A DNA stretch of 37,374 nt from Erysipelothrix aquatica. Its GTDB lineage: Bacteria > Bacillota_I > Bacilli_A > Erysipelotrichales > Erysipelotrichaceae. Positions within the stretch are counted from its first letter, which is position 1, and each line of letters opens with the position of its first letter. This document shows, piece by piece, positions 7,223 through 18,180 of the stretch. Under the pieces are notes generated by a model, which made no database searches, was not told the origin of the DNA, and saw nothing but the letters and a program-made list of their open reading frames with translations. The stretch covers positions 1 to 37,374 of the forward strand of contig NZ_WTSY02000021.1 of the NCBI RefSeq assembly GCF_009828775.2. Reading direction: 5' to 3'. A program made the translations under genes and the position numbers.

Positions 7223-8575
7223 CTAACCCACTAATATATTTGCTTCTGGGTATTTTAAAGTTGGCTCTTTCATATCCGAATGATTTCCGAATGATAAGAA
7301 GAATGTTAACAACCCAATACGACCTGCGAACATTACAATAATTAATACGATTTTTCCAATACTGGTTAAGTTTGGTGTTAATCCCATGGTGAGTCCAACA
7401 GTTCCAAAGCATGAGAAGACTTCCATCAGGATATATTCAATACCAAACTCAGGCGGAATGGTTTCAGTGATGAATAGAATGAGTGATGCACTGACGACAA
7501 TCGCAATCCCAATAAATAGAATCATCAACGCTTTAATTACGCGATCCATCGGAATAGCTCTAGATTGAAAACGCGGTTGGGTATCACTGAATACACCACG
7601 CATAAAGAGGAATAATGTTGCAAATGTTGTAACCTTGGCGCCACCACCTGTAGAACCGGATGAAGCACCGATAAACATCAGGATGATGGTTAAGAATATT
7701 CCCATTGGGGAAATAAAAGCATAGTTAACATTGGCATACCCTGCTGTACGAGGCGTAATCGCCATAAAGAGTGTATTTACAAGTTGATCCCAAAGTGGCA
7801 ATCCAGCAAATGTCCCATGTCTTGATTCACTCACCCAGAATAGAACAAAGCTGATAATTAAAATACCAACTGTCGTAATTAACGTAATTTTTGTATGTAT
7901 AAGTAAACGTTTTTTTCGTTTAAACGTCAACAAATCACGCCACACGATAAATCCAAGACCTCCAAAGAATATGAGACCTCCGATTGTTAGTAGTACTAGA
8001 GGTGTTTGCGTAAACCCTTCGAGACTGTTTCCAAACAAATCAAATCCAGCATTATTGAATGCGGAAATGGAGTGGAACATTGAGAAGTAGATTCCTTTTA
8101 GAAATCCAAGTTTAGGAATAAAATCGATTGCTAATACCGCTGCTCCGAGTGCCTGTACTGACAATGAGAATTTAACGATATAGCGGATTAATTTTTGTGC
8201 GTCGGCAGCATTTTCAGCACCAACAGATTCTTGGAGTAAATGGCGTTGCCGTAATGTCATTTTCTTACCCATAAACAGGAAGAAATATACAAAAACAGAC
8301 ATGAATCCAAGCCCACCAATTTCAATTAGGGAAATGATGACTGTGCTTCCAAAATAGTTCCAATGTGCAGCTGTATTTACTGTCGTTTGACCAGTAACAC
8401 AAACCGCGGATGTTGCGACAAAGAGCGCATCCAAAAAATTGGTCCACGTCCCATCACGAGATGCGATAGGTAAAGAAAGCAAACAAGCACCAACAAAAAT
8501 TGTTGATGCGAAGCCCATTGCGATATATTGAGGAATAGTGCGTTTCTTCAAGAATGATTTAATTGAACGTATCAT
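7223..8575 (-). CDS. ktrB: Potassium uptake membrane subunit KtrB/TrkH family
   Basis: This 450-residue membrane protein has the four repeated M-P-M units of the Trk/Ktr/HKT superfamily. The four selectivity-filter glycines are visible in order: SAVCVTGQTT, AFNNAGFDL, TPRTAGYANV and SCFGTVGLT. KtrB pores conduct K+ and in several bacteria need Na+. The ATG overlaps the atpC stop (ATGA), which ties potassium uptake to ATP synthase expression. ktrA follows directly. A GSSTGGG element in the third unit (near residue 300) matches the flexible gating loop of KtrB. Confidence 0.93.
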   Translation of the reverse strand: MIRSIKSFLKKRTIPQYIAMGFASTIFVGACLLSLPIASRDGTWTNFLDALFVATSAVCVTGQTTVNTAAHWNYFGSTVIISLIEIGGLGFMSVFVYFFLFMGKKMTLRQRHLLQESVGAENAADAQKLIRYIVKFSLSVQALGAAVLAIDFIPKLGFLKGIYFSMFHSISAFNNAGFDLFGNSLEGFTQTPLVLLTIGGLIFFGGLGFIVWRDLLTFKRKKRLLIHTKITLITTVGILIISFVLFWVSESRHGTFAGLPLWDQLVNTLFMAITPRTAGYANVNYAFISPMGIFLTIILMFIGASSGSTGGGAKVTTFATLFLFMRGVFSDTQPRFQSRAIPMDRVIKALMILFIGIAIVVSASLILFITETIPPEFGIEYILMEVFSCFGTVGLTMGLTPNLTSIGKIVLIIVMFAGRIGLLTFFLSFGNHSDMKEPTLKYPEANILVG

Positions 8576-8964
8576 TTTCTAAGTTTTAACCTCGTTAACG
8601 ATCGTTTTAGCGCGAGTTCAGCACGCTTCATATCGTATAGTTGTTGATTGTTACTTTCTATGCGTTCCTCAGCACGTGCTTTTGCTTTTGCTGCACGTTC
8701 AAAATCAATGTCTGATTCTGATTCAACCGAAGATACTAATAGTGTAGCAACGTTGTTTTCAAATGTAAAGAGTCCCTCCGAAACCACAAAATTTTCGATT
8801 TCAGAGTTTTTCTTTGTATACATAACACCAATATCGATTGGCATTACGGTTGCCATATGGTTGGCGAGCATGGTTCGCTGGCCATCCGTGGTTGGCAAAG
8901 TTACGGAATCTATTTCTAATGTTTTATAGAGCCCATTGGGTGTAAGCAGTTTAAAGGTAAACAT
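8572..8964 (-). CDS. atpC: ATP synthase F1 epsilon subunit
   Basis: This 130-residue protein has the N-terminal beta-barrel (MFTFKLLTPNG at the start, LANHMATVMPIDIGV near residue 35, FVVSEGLFTFENN near 60) and a C-terminal pair of helices (about 85-130). It belongs to the F1 central stalk and is inhibitory in many bacteria. It starts 4 bases after atpD and overlaps ktrB by 4 bases. Confidence 0.95.
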   Translation of the reverse strand: MFTFKLLTPNGLYKTLEIDSVTLPTTDGQRTMLANHMATVMPIDIGVMYTKKNSEIENFVVSEGLFTFENNVATLLVSSVESESDIDFERAAKAKARAEERIESNNQQLYDMKRAELALKRSLTRLKLRK

Positions 8965-8968
8965 GACG

Positions 8969-11128
<2,160 letters not shown>

Positions 11129-11136
<8 letters not shown>

Positions 11137-12649
11137 TATTTCTTATCTTAAAGCGCTCTAATTCTTCGTTGATTACTGTTTTGAGCGTCTCAATTAGGGC
11201 ATCATCAAGTGTAAAGTTCGCTTTTATTTGATCTAAAAGATCTTGATGTGATGAAACAAAGCGTTCGTGTAAGAACTTTTCGAATGGTAAAACTTCTTTT
11301 ACACTTAGCATGTCGAGGAACCCGTATTTATTTAAGAACATACTTAGAATCATCAATTCGTGAGGTGTCTTTGAAAGTGCACCTTGTTTGAGTAATTCAG
11401 TAAGACGGTTCCCATGGTCAATAATCTTTTGGGTTGCTGGATCAATGTCAGTACTGAACTGAGCAAATGATAACAGCTCATGATATGTCGCTAATTCAAG
11501 TTTCAATGATGAGGCAACTTGTTTCATCGCTTTTGTTTGTGCGGCTGATCCAACTCGTGAAACTGACATCCCACTATCGACAGCTGGTCTAAAGCCACTA
11601 TTGAATGAATCCGAGTTCAGGAATAATTGGCCATCTGTAATTGAAATAACGTTCGTTGGTATATATGCGGATATATCACCAGCTTGTGTTTCAATGATAG
11701 GTAACGCAGTCATTGATCCACCACCGTAGTTTTCGTTTAGTTTTGCACTTCGCTCAAGCAAACGTGAGTGAAGGTAGAAAACATCTCCAGGATAGGCTTC
11801 ACGACCTGCAGGACGACGTAATAGTAATGAGATGGTTCGATATGCTACCGCATGTTTTGATAAGTCATCATAAACAATTAGTACATCTTTACCATTATCC
11901 ATCCAATGTTCACCAATAGCTGCCCCTGTATACGGTGCAAGATACTGAAGTGGTGCGAGCTCACTGGCTGTACTTGATACGACTACGGTATAATCCATTG
12001 CTCCGTGTTCCTTGAGTTTCTCAACAACCATTGCAACGGTTGATGCTTTTTGCCCGATAGCAACATAAATACAGTTAACATCTTGACCTTTTTGGTTGAT
12101 AATTGCATTCAAAGCAATACTTGTTTTACCTGTTTGGCGATCACCAATAATTAATTCACGTTGCCCTTTACCAATTGGAATCATAGAGTCGATGACTTTA
12201 AGTCCCGTATGTAAAGGTTGGTGTACTGACTGACGTGTCATAACACCTGGAGCAACACGTTCAACAGGACGGTGTCCTTCATAGTTGATTTCTCCAAGAC
12301 CATCAATAGGATGTCCTAATGCGTCAACGACACGTCCCAAAAGACCATCACCAACACCTACTTCGATGATATGTTGGGTTCGATAGACGACGTCACCTTC
12401 TTTAACTAATGAGTCATCACCAAGTAGAACAACCCCGACTTGGTTCTCTTCAAGGTTCAGTGCGAGTCCATAAACCTCATCACTAAAACGTAACATTTCC
12501 CCCGAGAGGACTTGGTCTAAACCACGAACAAACGCAATACCGTCACCTACTTTAAATACGCGACCAATATCCTCGCTCTTCGTGTCAAATTCAATTCCAG
12601 CAATTTGTTCTTTTAACATTTCGAGAATGTTTGCTGATTGATTGCTCAT
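11129..12649 (-). CDS. atpA: ATP synthase F1 alpha subunit
   Basis: This is the 506-residue non-catalytic nucleotide-binding subunit. The P-loop GDRQTGKT is at residues 169-176, the arginine-finger region is [13 protein letters not shown], and the C-terminal helical domain is complete. It overlaps atpH by 4 bases and atpG by 8 bases. Confidence 0.98.
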
Positions 12650-13176
12650 TGTTGTAATCCTCCTTGGTTAATAATACGATCCAGTTTACTTTTTACTGAG
12701 GTATCATAGATATCGCTACGAACATGAACAATCATGCCTTGAAGCAAGTTTGCGTCAATCTCATAGTGCATTTCTAATTCGCCTGTATATTTTTCTTTCA
12801 AAGTTTTTTGTAATGATATTTTTTCTTGATCACTCAATGCTATCGCGCTAACTACATCCACACGACTTAAGTATTCATGAATTTCTAATAAGTCACGAAA
12901 TGCTGCCATTACGCGCTCATAACTCTTCATCATGTTTGCTTGATAAAGAAGTTGTAAGAAATTGACAACTTGTTTTGAAAAGGTCGATCGCAACGTTTTC
13001 CACAATGGATCAAGAATTGTTTCGTCTTGATATGTTCGGGTAAAAATACGATTTATCTTTTCATCTTCAAGTATCAGCGACACGGCTTGTAACTCCGCAT
13101 AGACATCCATAACTACGTTTTGTTCCAGAGACACTTCAAATAGAGCTTGAGCGTATTGCTTAGTGCTTATGATCAT
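12646..13176 (-). CDS. atpH: ATP synthase F1 delta subunit
   Basis: This 176-residue peripheral-stalk protein is of the OSCP/delta family. The N-terminal six-helix part begins [15 protein letters not shown]. The C-terminal end ([27 protein letters not shown]) is the family signature. Its ATG lies inside the end of atpF (17-base overlap). Confidence 0.94.
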   Translation of the reverse strand: MIISTKQYAQALFEVSLEQNVVMDVYAELQAVSLILEDEKINRIFTRTYQDETILDPLWKTLRSTFSKQVVNFLQLLYQANMMKSYERVMAAFRDLLEIHEYLSRVDVVSAIALSDQEKISLQKTLKEKYTGELEMHYEIDANLLQGMIVHVRSDIYDTSVKSKLDRIINQGGLQQ

Positions 13177-13672
13177 AAGCTTCCATTTCCTTCTCTAGGT
13201 CTTGGAGCATTGAAGAGTGATCTAATTCACGCTCCGACAATACTTTGCGGTTTACCGCAACGGCTGTATCCAACATGTATGTAGATACTTCGCGGTAAAG
13301 TGCAGCTTTTTCATTTTTTAAGGCTTCTGCCATTTTGATTTTCTCATTTTCAATTTCTTCTTGAGCAGAATCAATAATTGCTTGTTTTTTGTTTTCAGCA
13401 TCGCGTAACATATCCGCTTCAACGATTTTTAGTTTATCCATTGATTCAGAATATGCTTCTTGTGCTTGAGCACTCATTGTTTTTGCTTCCATTCGGTACG
13501 CTTCTGCTTCTTTCATTTCTTCAGCCATACGTTCAGCACGCGCGTCCAAATATTTTTGTACCGGCTCGTGAAGGTACTTGCGATACATAATGTAGATTAC
13601 AAAAGTGGCCGCAAGTTGTGCAGCCATCGTCCAAGGATCTGGCATTAGCTTTGCAGCAATATCTAAATTCAT
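13160..13672 (-). CDS. atpF: ATP synthase Fo b subunit
   Basis: This 170-residue peripheral-stalk protein has one N-terminal membrane helix (about residues 14-32) followed by a long, highly charged alpha-helical coiled coil rich in Glu, Lys and Ala. It overlaps atpH at its end and is followed on the 5' side by atpE, in the normal Fo order a-c-b. Confidence 0.95.
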   Translation of the reverse strand: MNLDIAAKLMPDPWTMAAQLAATFVIYIMYRKYLHEPVQKYLDARAERMAEEMKEAEAYRMEAKTMSAQAQEAYSESMDKLKIVEADMLRDAENKKQAIIDSAQEEIENEKIKMAEALKNEKAALYREVSTYMLDTAVAVNRKVLSERELDHSSMLQDLEKEMEAYDHKH

Positions 13673-13690
13673 AATACCCTCCTTTGATTA

Positions 13691-13930
13691 TTAGAATACA
13701 AAAATTAATAAGAATGCGATAAGCATACCGTAAATCGCAGCTGTTTCAGCAATACCCGCTCCAAGAATTAACATTGAACGAATTTTACTTTCCGCTTCTG
13801 GGTTTTTACCTACGGCTTCTACAGCTTTAGCGGCTGCATAACCTTGTCCTACTGTTGAGAAAATACCTGTCATAACTGCTAGTGCGGCAGCGATTGCTAC
13901 CAATCCTTTTCCAATACTTACTGCTTCCAT
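13691..13930 (-). CDS. atpE: ATP synthase Fo c subunit, with Na+-type ligand residues
   Basis: This is a 79-residue two-helix proteolipid. The ATG at 13930 is chosen because AAGGAGG lies 9 bases ahead. The open frame upstream to 13966 has no such site. The polar loop reads KNPEA. The ion carboxylate is Glu62. Gln29 in helix 1 (TVGQGYAAAKAVEAV), Thr63 next to Glu62 and Tyr67 match the positions Gln32, Ser66 and Tyr70 used for Na+ in the Ilyobacter c ring. Ala64 stands where that ring has a threonine. Na+ coupling is therefore likely but not certain. Confidence 0.96.
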   Translation of the reverse strand: MEAVSIGKGLVAIAAALAVMTGIFSTVGQGYAAAKAVEAVGKNPEAESKIRSMLILGAGIAETAAIYGMLIAFLLIFVF

Positions 13931-13949
13931 TAATAATATCCTCCTTAGT

Positions 13950-14624
13950 TTAGTCTTGATATTCAACAGCGATTAAGATCGATGTTAATGATATAAATAT
14001 GAACGCCTGCAAAAACGCAGAGAACATATCGAAATATAAATGTAATACTGGAGCAACAATCACTCCGAAGAAGTTAAATCCACCGATACCGGGGATAAAA
14101 CTACTAATCCAACCCGTAAACGTATAGAGCAATGTCATAATAACCGTTCCTGAGAGTACATTTCCGAATAAACGGAGTGACAAACTGATCAGTGGTGCTA
14201 CCGTTCCGAAAAAGTTCGGAATGACAAAGGGGAAAAACGGTTCAAAGAATCCTTTGACGTATCCCTTTACGCCATTTGCATCTATTTTTGCATGTTGGAT
14301 TAAAAGGAATGTAATAATTGCAAGTACAAGTGTTACTGAATAGTTACTTGTAGGTGCAGCTAATCCTGTTAGTCCGAACATGTTTGCAACTAGAATGTAA
14401 ATAAATACACTCCCAATATACGCTGCCATTCGTCGCCCGTGTTTTTCACCCATGTTTTGAATTGTGAAATCAGAAATCGTCTTAACATAAAGTATTGCTT
14501 TTAAGACGCCTCCGCGAGGCTTTTCAGTAAGCGGCAAATTGTTAAGCCGCTTGCCTCCGACATAAAACGCGATGGAGAGACCAATTGTAATGATCAAAAT
14601 CGAATAAACTTCAACTTGCAACAT
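13950..14624 (-). CDS. atpB: ATP synthase Fo a subunit
   Basis: This 224-residue membrane protein has the essential arginine Arg151 in the family signature LSLRLFGNVLSG. It faces the c ring and forms the ion half-channels. AAGGAG lies ahead of the ATG. The start overlaps the end of the atpI-like gene by 14 bases. Confidence 0.97.
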   Translation of the reverse strand: MLQVEVYSILIITIGLSIAFYVGGKRLNNLPLTEKPRGGVLKAILYVKTISDFTIQNMGEKHGRRMAAYIGSVFIYILVANMFGLTGLAAPTSNYSVTLVLAIITFLLIQHAKIDANGVKGYVKGFFEPFFPFVIPNFFGTVAPLISLSLRLFGNVLSGTVIMTLLYTFTGWISSFIPGIGGFNFFGVIVAPVLHLYFDMFSAFLQAFIFISLTSILIAVEYQD

Positions 14625-14961
14625 TTGCCTTCTCCTTTGTAAAAATTCCTGTCATAAAAAGTAGCAAACGGTCTAGCAAGTATGTTGTCGCTATCGCATA
14701 AGGATTAATCCACGCTGGGAACATAAATGCTAAGAGCAAGGGTAACCATAAAATCACAAATACAAAGATGATATATCCAACGTACTTTTTGACAGTAAAC
14801 TGTTGTTCATCAAGTATGATGCTATAGAACAAATTTCTGAAATGTTCGAGTGTCAGTAAACTAGTCCAACCAATCAACCAACCTACGCCCAATCTCCAAT
14901 CGATTATCGATAGAATGATTGCTCCAACAACGCAAATTGCAATTTTTATTTTCCGTGTCAT
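14611..14961 (-). CDS. AtpI-like ATP synthase accessory membrane protein
   Basis: This 116-residue protein has about four hydrophobic helices (residues 5-22, 26-42, 62-85 and 88-107). It stands at the usual place of atpI, first in the ATP synthase operon. AtpI helps c-ring assembly or Mg2+/ion handling in other bacteria. Sequence similarity within this family is always weak, so position, size and topology carry the call. AGGAGGCAACG precedes the ATG. Confidence 0.75.
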   Translation of the reverse strand: MTRKIKIAICVVGAIILSIIDWRLGVGWLIGWTSLLTLEHFRNLFYSIILDEQQFTVKKYVGYIIFVFVILWLPLLLAFMFPAWINPYAIATTYLLDRLLLFMTGIFTKEKANVAS

Positions 14962-15029
14962 CGTTGCCTCCTTTTCATGTCTGCATTGCTTCTTCTTTTC
15001 ACTTGTTTTAGTTCGAGCATGCTAGGTAA

Positions 15030-15058
15030 ATCGTACCACAAACATGCGTCTCAATCAA
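15030..15058 (-). promoter_or_regulatory. Promoter of the ATP synthase-Ktr operon
   Basis: On the minus strand TTGATT (15053-15058) and TACGAT (15030-15035) are 17 bases apart, with a TGG extension before the -10. A leader of about 60 bases leads to the atpI-like start. The rest of the gap 15059-15243 is AT-rich, and I see no gene or clear structure in it. Confidence 0.65.
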
Positions 15059-15243
15059 ACAAGCTTCCCTACTATATTACGCTATTTAAGTCGAATATCA
15101 ATAACTTACCAAAATTTAATTTTGCGATAACCAAAAATTGTCCCCCACATTATTCACTATATAAATAGGAAGAGGAAAAACTAGAAAAACAGACCAATAT
15201 ATTTTGATGAATCGCCCATCATTAGACCAACCACTACTAACAA

Positions 15244-15274
15244 ACAAAAAAAAGAATAGGACTGGCCTATTCTT
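15244..15274 (-). terminator. Terminator of the deacetylase/substrate-binding protein operon
   Basis: Read on the minus strand, a perfect 9-bp stem AAGAATAGG/CCTATTCTT with a five-base loop is followed by eight T. The stop codon of the upstream gene lies inside the stem. Confidence 0.93.
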
Positions 15275-16190
15275 CGATAAAACTAAAATTAACGGTATTT
15301 TTGATGGTCGGTAACTGTTCTACTAATCCTTTACTGAGAGACCATGTCGCAATCGATTCAAGTTGATCATTTGAAACTGGTTTTGCTTTCTCAAATGGGG
15401 TTATTTTTTGATCAATGTAGGCTCCCATTTGAGGAGGGAATGCATATTGCGTCAAGACGTCTGCATAAGCATCGGATTGATTCTTGTTAAGGTACTCAAC
15501 TCCTTGATTATACGCGCGGTAGAAGCGAGCAATAATTTCTGGGTCTTTTTCAATACGATCTTTTTTCGTCAGCAAACTTCCACCCTTGATACCATACTCA
15601 CTGGAGCTTCCAAGTAAATGTGCACCTTGAGCGACTAGCATACCTGCTTGTGGTTCTGTAAATACTACTGCTTCGAATTGGTCTTGAAGTAGTCCCTCAA
15701 AACGCCCTGGAAAAGATGCCATCGCTAAAACCTGATAATCAAATGCATCCTTGGTAGCAATCTCATCCATTACGTACTCTAATAACAGACCTGGAATCAG
15801 CGCAACACGTTGATCTTGTAGGTCTTTCATCGTTGTGATACCGGAATTAGGTGATGCAATAATTTTAAAATCTTCGTTAATATCTGAGGTTATAATATAT
15901 GGAAATCCTTGTTCTTGAAACGCAAATGCTGTCATTGCATCAGCAATCATCATGTCAATAGCGCCACTTTGTGCTGCTGCATTTCGTTCTTGAGGATTGG
16001 CAAACGGGACAATTTCCACATTTATCCCCTCACTCTTAAAGAATCCTTCCTCATGTGCAATAATGATTGGCAATGCGGATTCTGCTGCAAGGGTACCTAC
16101 TTTTAAAGGCGTTTCTAAATCTGGTTTGGGTGTGTTTGAACATCCAGCAAGGACGAATAAACAGGCTAACAGTGTTATTATTTTCTTCAT
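15267..16190 (-). CDS. ABC transporter substrate-binding lipoprotein (NMT1/SsuA-like)
   Basis: This is a 307-residue lipoprotein. The signal peptide ends in the lipobox LAGC (Cys17). The mature part is a two-lobe binding protein of the NMT1/THI5-SsuA type, seen in KVGTLAAESALPIIIAHEEGFF and the pattern EGINVEIVPF. Such proteins bind thiamine precursors, sulfonates, nitrate or similar small anions. The ligand cannot be named. No permease or ATPase is nearby, so it must work with components coded elsewhere. It starts one base after the deacetylase gene. Confidence 0.88.
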   Translation of the reverse strand: MKKIITLLACLFVLAGCSNTPKPDLETPLKVGTLAAESALPIIIAHEEGFFKSEGINVEIVPFANPQERNAAAQSGAIDMMIADAMTAFAFQEQGFPYIITSDINEDFKIIASPNSGITTMKDLQDQRVALIPGLLLEYVMDEIATKDAFDYQVLAMASFPGRFEGLLQDQFEAVVFTEPQAGMLVAQGAHLLGSSSEYGIKGGSLLTKKDRIEKDPEIIARFYRAYNQGVEYLNKNQSDAYADVLTQYAFPPQMGAYIDQKITPFEKAKPVSNDQLESIATWSLSKGLVEQLPTIKNTVNFSFIEE

Positions 16191-16191
16191 T

Positions 16192-16938
16192 TTATCTCTT
16201 TTCTAACAGTTCAACAAATGCCGAAAGCGGCATTTTATAAGGAATGATATTGCGTTTAAGCTCGAACCGTGGGGTGCTTAAGGTGTTGACACCTGGCTTC
16301 GTTGTAAATGCGAATTCTATATTAGCCTCTTTCAAAGACGCAAATACTGAAGGATCATAGAATCCAAATGGATATGCAAATATTCTAGGTGCATCAACAT
16401 ATACTGCACACTTTAGAATATCATCTACCATAGCTTGCTTGGGTTCTGTCTGGATTGAACCTTGAAGATGTACACGTTGATGCATCCTATGGGTGTGATT
16501 TGCTGTTGTGAGACAATCTGACATAGCATCGAGATTTGTCCAAGACATTGTTTGAGCAAAAGCAGCATCCCACTCCTTGCTCTTTTCATGCATCCAATCA
16601 CTAACTACAAACATAGTAGCCGGGATTTGGTTTGCTTTAAGCAGCGGATAAGCAAGTTTCTTCATGGACTGATAAGCGTCATCAAATGTCAATAATATAG
16701 CTTTAGACGGCAACATCTTTCTATCTTTATAGAAAGCTTCAACGTCCTCTAGAGTTATGAAATTAAAGTCATTATCGATGCAATACTGCATTTGTTCCTT
16801 AAAGTCTTGAATGTCCGTATACAAAGCGATGGGTAAGTTATCCTGGTATCCGTTCGCAACTTCAACAGGGATAGACTGTATTTCCGTATTTATTGGGGTA
16901 TCTCGAAATTCGTGATAACAAAGGGTAATAAATTCCAT
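16192..16938 (-). CDS. Polysaccharide deacetylase family protein (NodB domain)
   Basis: This 248-residue protein has a NodB-type fold. Motif 1 is TFDDAY (Asp86, Asp87). A metal-site region is NHTHRMH (His148, His150, His153). FAYPFGFYDP is the arginine/proline motif region. The early YHEF motif is also typical. The histidine spacing is H-x4-H, not the common H-S/T-x2-H, so metal binding may differ. No signal peptide or anchor is visible, which is unusual for a cell-wall enzyme. GAGG precedes the ATG. The binding lipoprotein is its operon partner. Confidence 0.83.
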   Translation of the reverse strand: MEFITLCYHEFRDTPINTEIQSIPVEVANGYQDNLPIALYTDIQDFKEQMQYCIDNDFNFITLEDVEAFYKDRKMLPSKAILLTFDDAYQSMKKLAYPLLKANQIPATMFVVSDWMHEKSKEWDAAFAQTMSWTNLDAMSDCLTTANHTHRMHQRVHLQGSIQTEPKQAMVDDILKCAVYVDAPRIFAYPFGFYDPSVFASLKEANIEFAFTTKPGVNTLSTPRFELKRNIIPYKMPLSAFVELLEKR

Positions 16939-16959
16939 GTGGTACCTCTTTCTTAGGTT

Positions 16960-16988
16960 ATTTTAGACAGTTTTAGGTCGAAATACAA
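16960..16988 (-). promoter_or_regulatory. Promoter of the deacetylase/substrate-binding protein operon
   Basis: On the minus strand TTGTAT (16983-16988) and TAAAAT (16960-16965) are 17 bases apart, ending 22 bases before the start codon. Confidence 0.55.
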
Positions 16989-17015
16989 TATTGTGAAATC
17001 AACTGCCTTTTAAAC

Positions 17016-17040
17016 AAAAAAGAGGTTAGGCCTCTTTTTT
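17016..17040. terminator. Terminator of the tex-paralog operon (works in both directions)
   Basis: A perfect 10-bp stem AAAAAAGAGG/CCTCTTTTTT surrounds a five-base loop, giving T-runs on both strands. The stop codon of the last paralog lies in the loop. Confidence 0.9.
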
Positions 17041-17574
17041 CGAATGATAGACTTCTAGAATCAATGCTAGAATAAAACCGATTCTGAATACAAACTCTAA
17101 TACTGAGACAAGCACCAGAATAATTGTGAATCCTTCAAGGAAGGTTCCGACGGAACCTACTAAGATCATCACTGTAAACGAAATGGCAAGAAATTGATAG
17201 AATCGCTTATAGAAATCATTATGCGCATTCTCTGACGCATAAACCATTAGAAGGACATCCGCCATCCGAATTAGAACATACGTAATCAACAAGAAATTGG
17301 ATAAGATTGCGATCATTGTGAACATATCAGTTGTCATCATTGGAACAAATGTACCGCTCAAGAAAACAATCGCAAAACTTAGCATTAAGGATGCTAGACT
17401 CCAAATCAAATACTTGTTTTTGGTAATTGTGAATAACTTAAATGTTGCAAATATTTGTGTTCCTAATCCAATGACCATGACAATCGGATACTCTTTAAAT
17501 ATTGTCGCCAGCATCGAAATAATCAGTCCACTAATTAAAATAATGGTTTGGGTGATCTGTTCTTTAGTTTTCAT
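17026..17574 (-). CDS. Membrane protein of unknown function, paralog 1 of the tex-linked array
   Basis: This 182-residue protein has about six membrane helices. I do not recognise a named family. It is clearly related to the three genes upstream. Shared features are a short cytosolic N-terminus, the segment RMADVLLMVYASE (about residues 103-115) and the late motif VLVSVLEFVFRIGF (about 155-168). AAGGAG precedes the ATG. It is the last gene before the terminator. It is the most divergent copy. Confidence 0.8.
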   Translation of the reverse strand: MKTKEQITQTIILISGLIISMLATIFKEYPIVMVIGLGTQIFATFKLFTITKNKYLIWSLASLMLSFAIVFLSGTFVPMMTTDMFTMIAILSNFLLITYVLIRMADVLLMVYASENAHNDFYKRFYQFLAISFTVMILVGSVGTFLEGFTIILVLVSVLEFVFRIGFILALILEVYHSKKEA

Positions 17575-17597
17575 AGCTTCTCCTTATATGCATAAAA

Positions 17598-18148
17598 TTA
17601 TAAATTTTTGCGGTATTGCATCATCTCATAAAACAGTGTCATTGCATAGACAGAGTAACTCTCGAACTCTAACACTGAAATCATTACGATTAAAACTGTT
17701 GGAATGAGAAAACTATAGCCCAAAATATCGATAACTACAATTCCTAGAACCAACAACGATAAACCTCGGTATACCGGAACAAGCAAAGCCTTTTGAGTTA
17801 TCCTTGAAGATTGATACATTAAAATTATATCAGATAACGCGAGACTAACGTATGCCCCTTCTAATACAATAGCCTGGATTTCCATGAGCTGAATCATAGC
17901 ATATCCATCACCTTCAAGTCGATTTCCAAGAACAAGTACCGTCATAAAACTAATGACTAGTAACACGAGTCCGACTAGAAGCATTCTCGATTTACAATTC
18001 AAACAGCTAATGAATGTGCCTATTAGTTTAATTGCCAATCCAACAATCATTAATGCTTCATGTCTTCGCATAAGAATCGAAATCAGAAAAAAGTGTAGGC
18101 AATAATGAGCAATCCTTGAACCAGTAAGAAATGTTTTTGCTTCGGCAT
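17598..18148 (-). CDS. Membrane protein paralog 2, split by a -1 frame change
   Basis: The gene starts at ATG 18148 behind AAGGGG. It reads 21 residues (MPKQKHFLLVQGLLIIAYTF, then F) and meets TGA at 18083-18085. Shifting -1 at the heptamer T TTT TTC just before that stop continues as LISILMRRHEALMIVG and then without a break to 17598. The joined product has 183 residues and lines up with the paralogs of 182, 186 and 187 residues over its whole length, including the first helix. The downstream frame alone (from 18071) has no ribosome binding site and lacks helix 1. It is either a programmed frameshift gene, a fresh one-base deletion or a sequence error. Confidence 0.75.
18083..18092 (-). other. 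Candidate -1 ribosomal slippery site followed by a stop codon
   Basis: Minus-strand sequence TTTTTTCTGA. In the zero frame of the paralog-2 start it parses as T TTT TTC TGA, an X XXY YYZ heptamer (18086-18092) directly abutting a stop. A shift of -1 re-enters the long paralog frame. Confidence 0.55.
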
Positions 18149-18180
18149 CGTTCGCCCCTTATTGACATGATATTGAAAAT

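Noticed and set aside
14962-15266. Possible small gene or RNA in the 305-base gap upstream of the ATP synthase operon
   Set aside because: Only the operon promoter and the neighbouring terminator can be supported. The 63-codon plus-strand frame has no ribosome binding site and no recognisable content.
17598-18071. Paralog 2 as a naturally shorter protein starting at 18071
   Set aside because: There is no ribosome binding site at that ATG. The upstream 21 codons match helix 1 of the other paralogs, so a frame change explains it better.
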